Source of the DNA: a bacterium
Lineage (GTDB): Bacteria; RBG-13-66-14
Direction of reading: 5' to 3'
DNA: 5,826 nucleotides
Assembly: GCA_026398675.1 (NCBI GenBank)
Contig: JAPLSK010000076.1
Coordinates: 1 to 5,826, forward strand
Below, piece by piece: positions 5,173 to 5,826 of this stretch. Position numbers and translations under genes: made by a program. Every line of letters begins with the position of its first letter. The stretch's first letter is position 1. Under the pieces are notes generated by a model. That model did not search any database and had not been told where the DNA came from. It saw only the letters and a list, made by a program, of their open reading frames with translations.

Positions 5173-5826
5173 ATGCTTCTTTCTGAAAAACCGCGCCGGG
5201 TGAAGCTCCTGGTCGCCCTCGGGGCGGCGGGGCTCGCCCTGGGGGCCAACCTCCTGGCGACCCGGCTGTACGGCGTCGAGGCCTACACCGGCCTGGCTCC
5301 GTTGGTGGCCGCCGTCTCGGCGGGTTTTCTCCCGCCGCTGTGGGCTCTCGGCGGCGCCGCGCTGCCGCTCGTCCTCGGGGCAATCGGGCTGCCGGTCCTC
5401 CCCGGTGGTAACGCGGGGTTCGCATTCTTCGTCTCGGGGGCCGGCGGTTACGCCCTGGCCCCGCTCTTTTTCGCCGGACTCGGCGGGCTCTTCCTCCGGC
5501 TGAAAGGAGATGAACCCCGGCCCGGCGCCTTCGCCCTGGGGCTGGTGGCGGCGAGTTTCGCCTCGAATCTGACCGGGACGCTCTGGCTGGTCGGTCCGGG
5601 CGGTTATTCATGGGTCGAGACCTTCCAGCGGGGGACGCTCTGGATGGCCGTGGGCGACCTCTTCCGTTCGATCATCGCCTTCAGCGTCTTCTTCTTTTAC
5701 CGGCGGGAGCGCGGGCGGCTGGAAGTCGTCCAGCGGCGGAGGTCGGAGCGCCGCCAGCGGATGGAGGAGCGTTACGCGCTCCTGGACGCCCTGGACCTGG
5801 AGGAGAAAAGGCCGCCCGAGGATGGC
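5173..5826 (+). CDS. BioY-like biotin transporter S-component (3' end outside window)
   Basis: ATG at 5173 opens a frame that stays open for 218 codons to the end of the window; an in-frame TGA at 5158 excludes a start further upstream. BioY proteins are the membrane S-components of ECF-type biotin uptake. The match is seen in GAIGLPVLPGGNAGF at 69-83 (family pattern GLPVFAGG-x-G), SGAGGYALAPLFFAG at 88-102 (usually GPTGGYLxGF), and GDLFRSIIAF at 161-170, where BioY has GD followed by a basic residue and a final helix. Hydrophobic segments lie at about 11-31, 40-56, 57-75, 84-107, 118-140 and 156-176, the six expected. After 176 comes a strongly basic, then acidic, charged stretch of more than 40 residues, longer than the usual BioY C-terminus of roughly 190-200 residues. 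It follows glmS by 41 nt with no terminator, so co-transcription is likely; no clear Shine-Dalgarno is present. The family call is good but the sequence is divergent, so biotin as substrate is inferred. Confidence 0.7.
   Translation, partial: MLLSEKPRRVKLLVALGAAGLALGANLLATRLYGVEAYTGLAPLVAAVSAGFLPPLWALGGAALPLVLGAIGLPVLPGGNAGFAFFVSGAGGYALAPLFFAGLGGLFLRLKGDEPRPGAFALGLVAASFASNLTGTLWLVGPGGYSWVETFQRGTLWMAVGDLFRSIIAFSVFFFYRRERGRLEVVQRRRSERRQRMEERYALLDALDLEEKRPPEDG

Noticed and set aside
4154..5611. Long minus-strand open frame opposite glmS
   Set aside because: It is an antisense shadow typical of GC-rich coding DNA. The protein is a low-complexity Arg/Pro/Gly sequence at its N-terminus, and the opposite strand carries the unmistakable glmS and a BioY-like gene.

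Overview
The window is a GC-rich bacterial segment with every recognisable gene on the + strand: the 3' end of a secreted or surface protein with a FlgD-type Ig-like C-terminal domain, a TPR lipoprotein, a DUF2723/TMEM260-type multi-pass membrane protein with C-terminal TPRs, glmS, and the 5' part of a BioY-like membrane protein running off the end. High GC, a FlgD_ig-type tail, a lipoprotein with sorting-neutral lipobox and a DUF2723-TPR protein are typical of uncultivated FCB-related or neighbouring candidate phyla known from metagenomes. The phylum is inference and cannot be fixed from this window.

Layout. 1-177 is the tail of the Ig-domain protein. 19 nt later, behind a strong Shine-Dalgarno, the lipoprotein gene starts at GTG (197-1006); the two probably form one transcript. 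1007-1392 has no gene. It holds five terminator-like hairpins spaced almost exactly 68 nt apart, built from a duplicated unit of about 135 bp, then an extended -10 promoter. 1393-3156 is the DUF2723 gene (TTG start). 3157-3298 holds a second extended -10 promoter and a structured leader: a 10-bp inverted repeat enclosing two 21-bp tandem repeats, the whole bracketed by a 9-bp direct repeat. 3299-5131 is glmS, and 5173-5826+ is the BioY-like gene, 41 nt downstream and probably co-transcribed.

The main anomaly is in glmS. The reading frame matches the full family length (610 codons before the stop) and both flanks align to GlmS without any shift, but codon 525 is TGA. The same gene ends with TGA right after the canonical SVTVE C-terminus, so general UGA reassignment is unlikely. 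A sequencing or assembly error, a real nonsense mutation, or site-specific readthrough remain open. I find no convincing new biological system; the most unusual non-coding structures are the periodic hairpin array and the element-like glmS leader.

Functionally, GlmS makes glucosamine-6-phosphate for cell-wall and LPS precursors, BioY-type proteins are membrane S-components for biotin uptake, DUF2723 proteins are GT-C-like membrane glycosyltransferases, and the lipoprotein and Ig-domain protein belong to the cell envelope. Apart from the likely glmS-BioY and Ig-domain/lipoprotein transcripts, nothing shows that these genes share one pathway.
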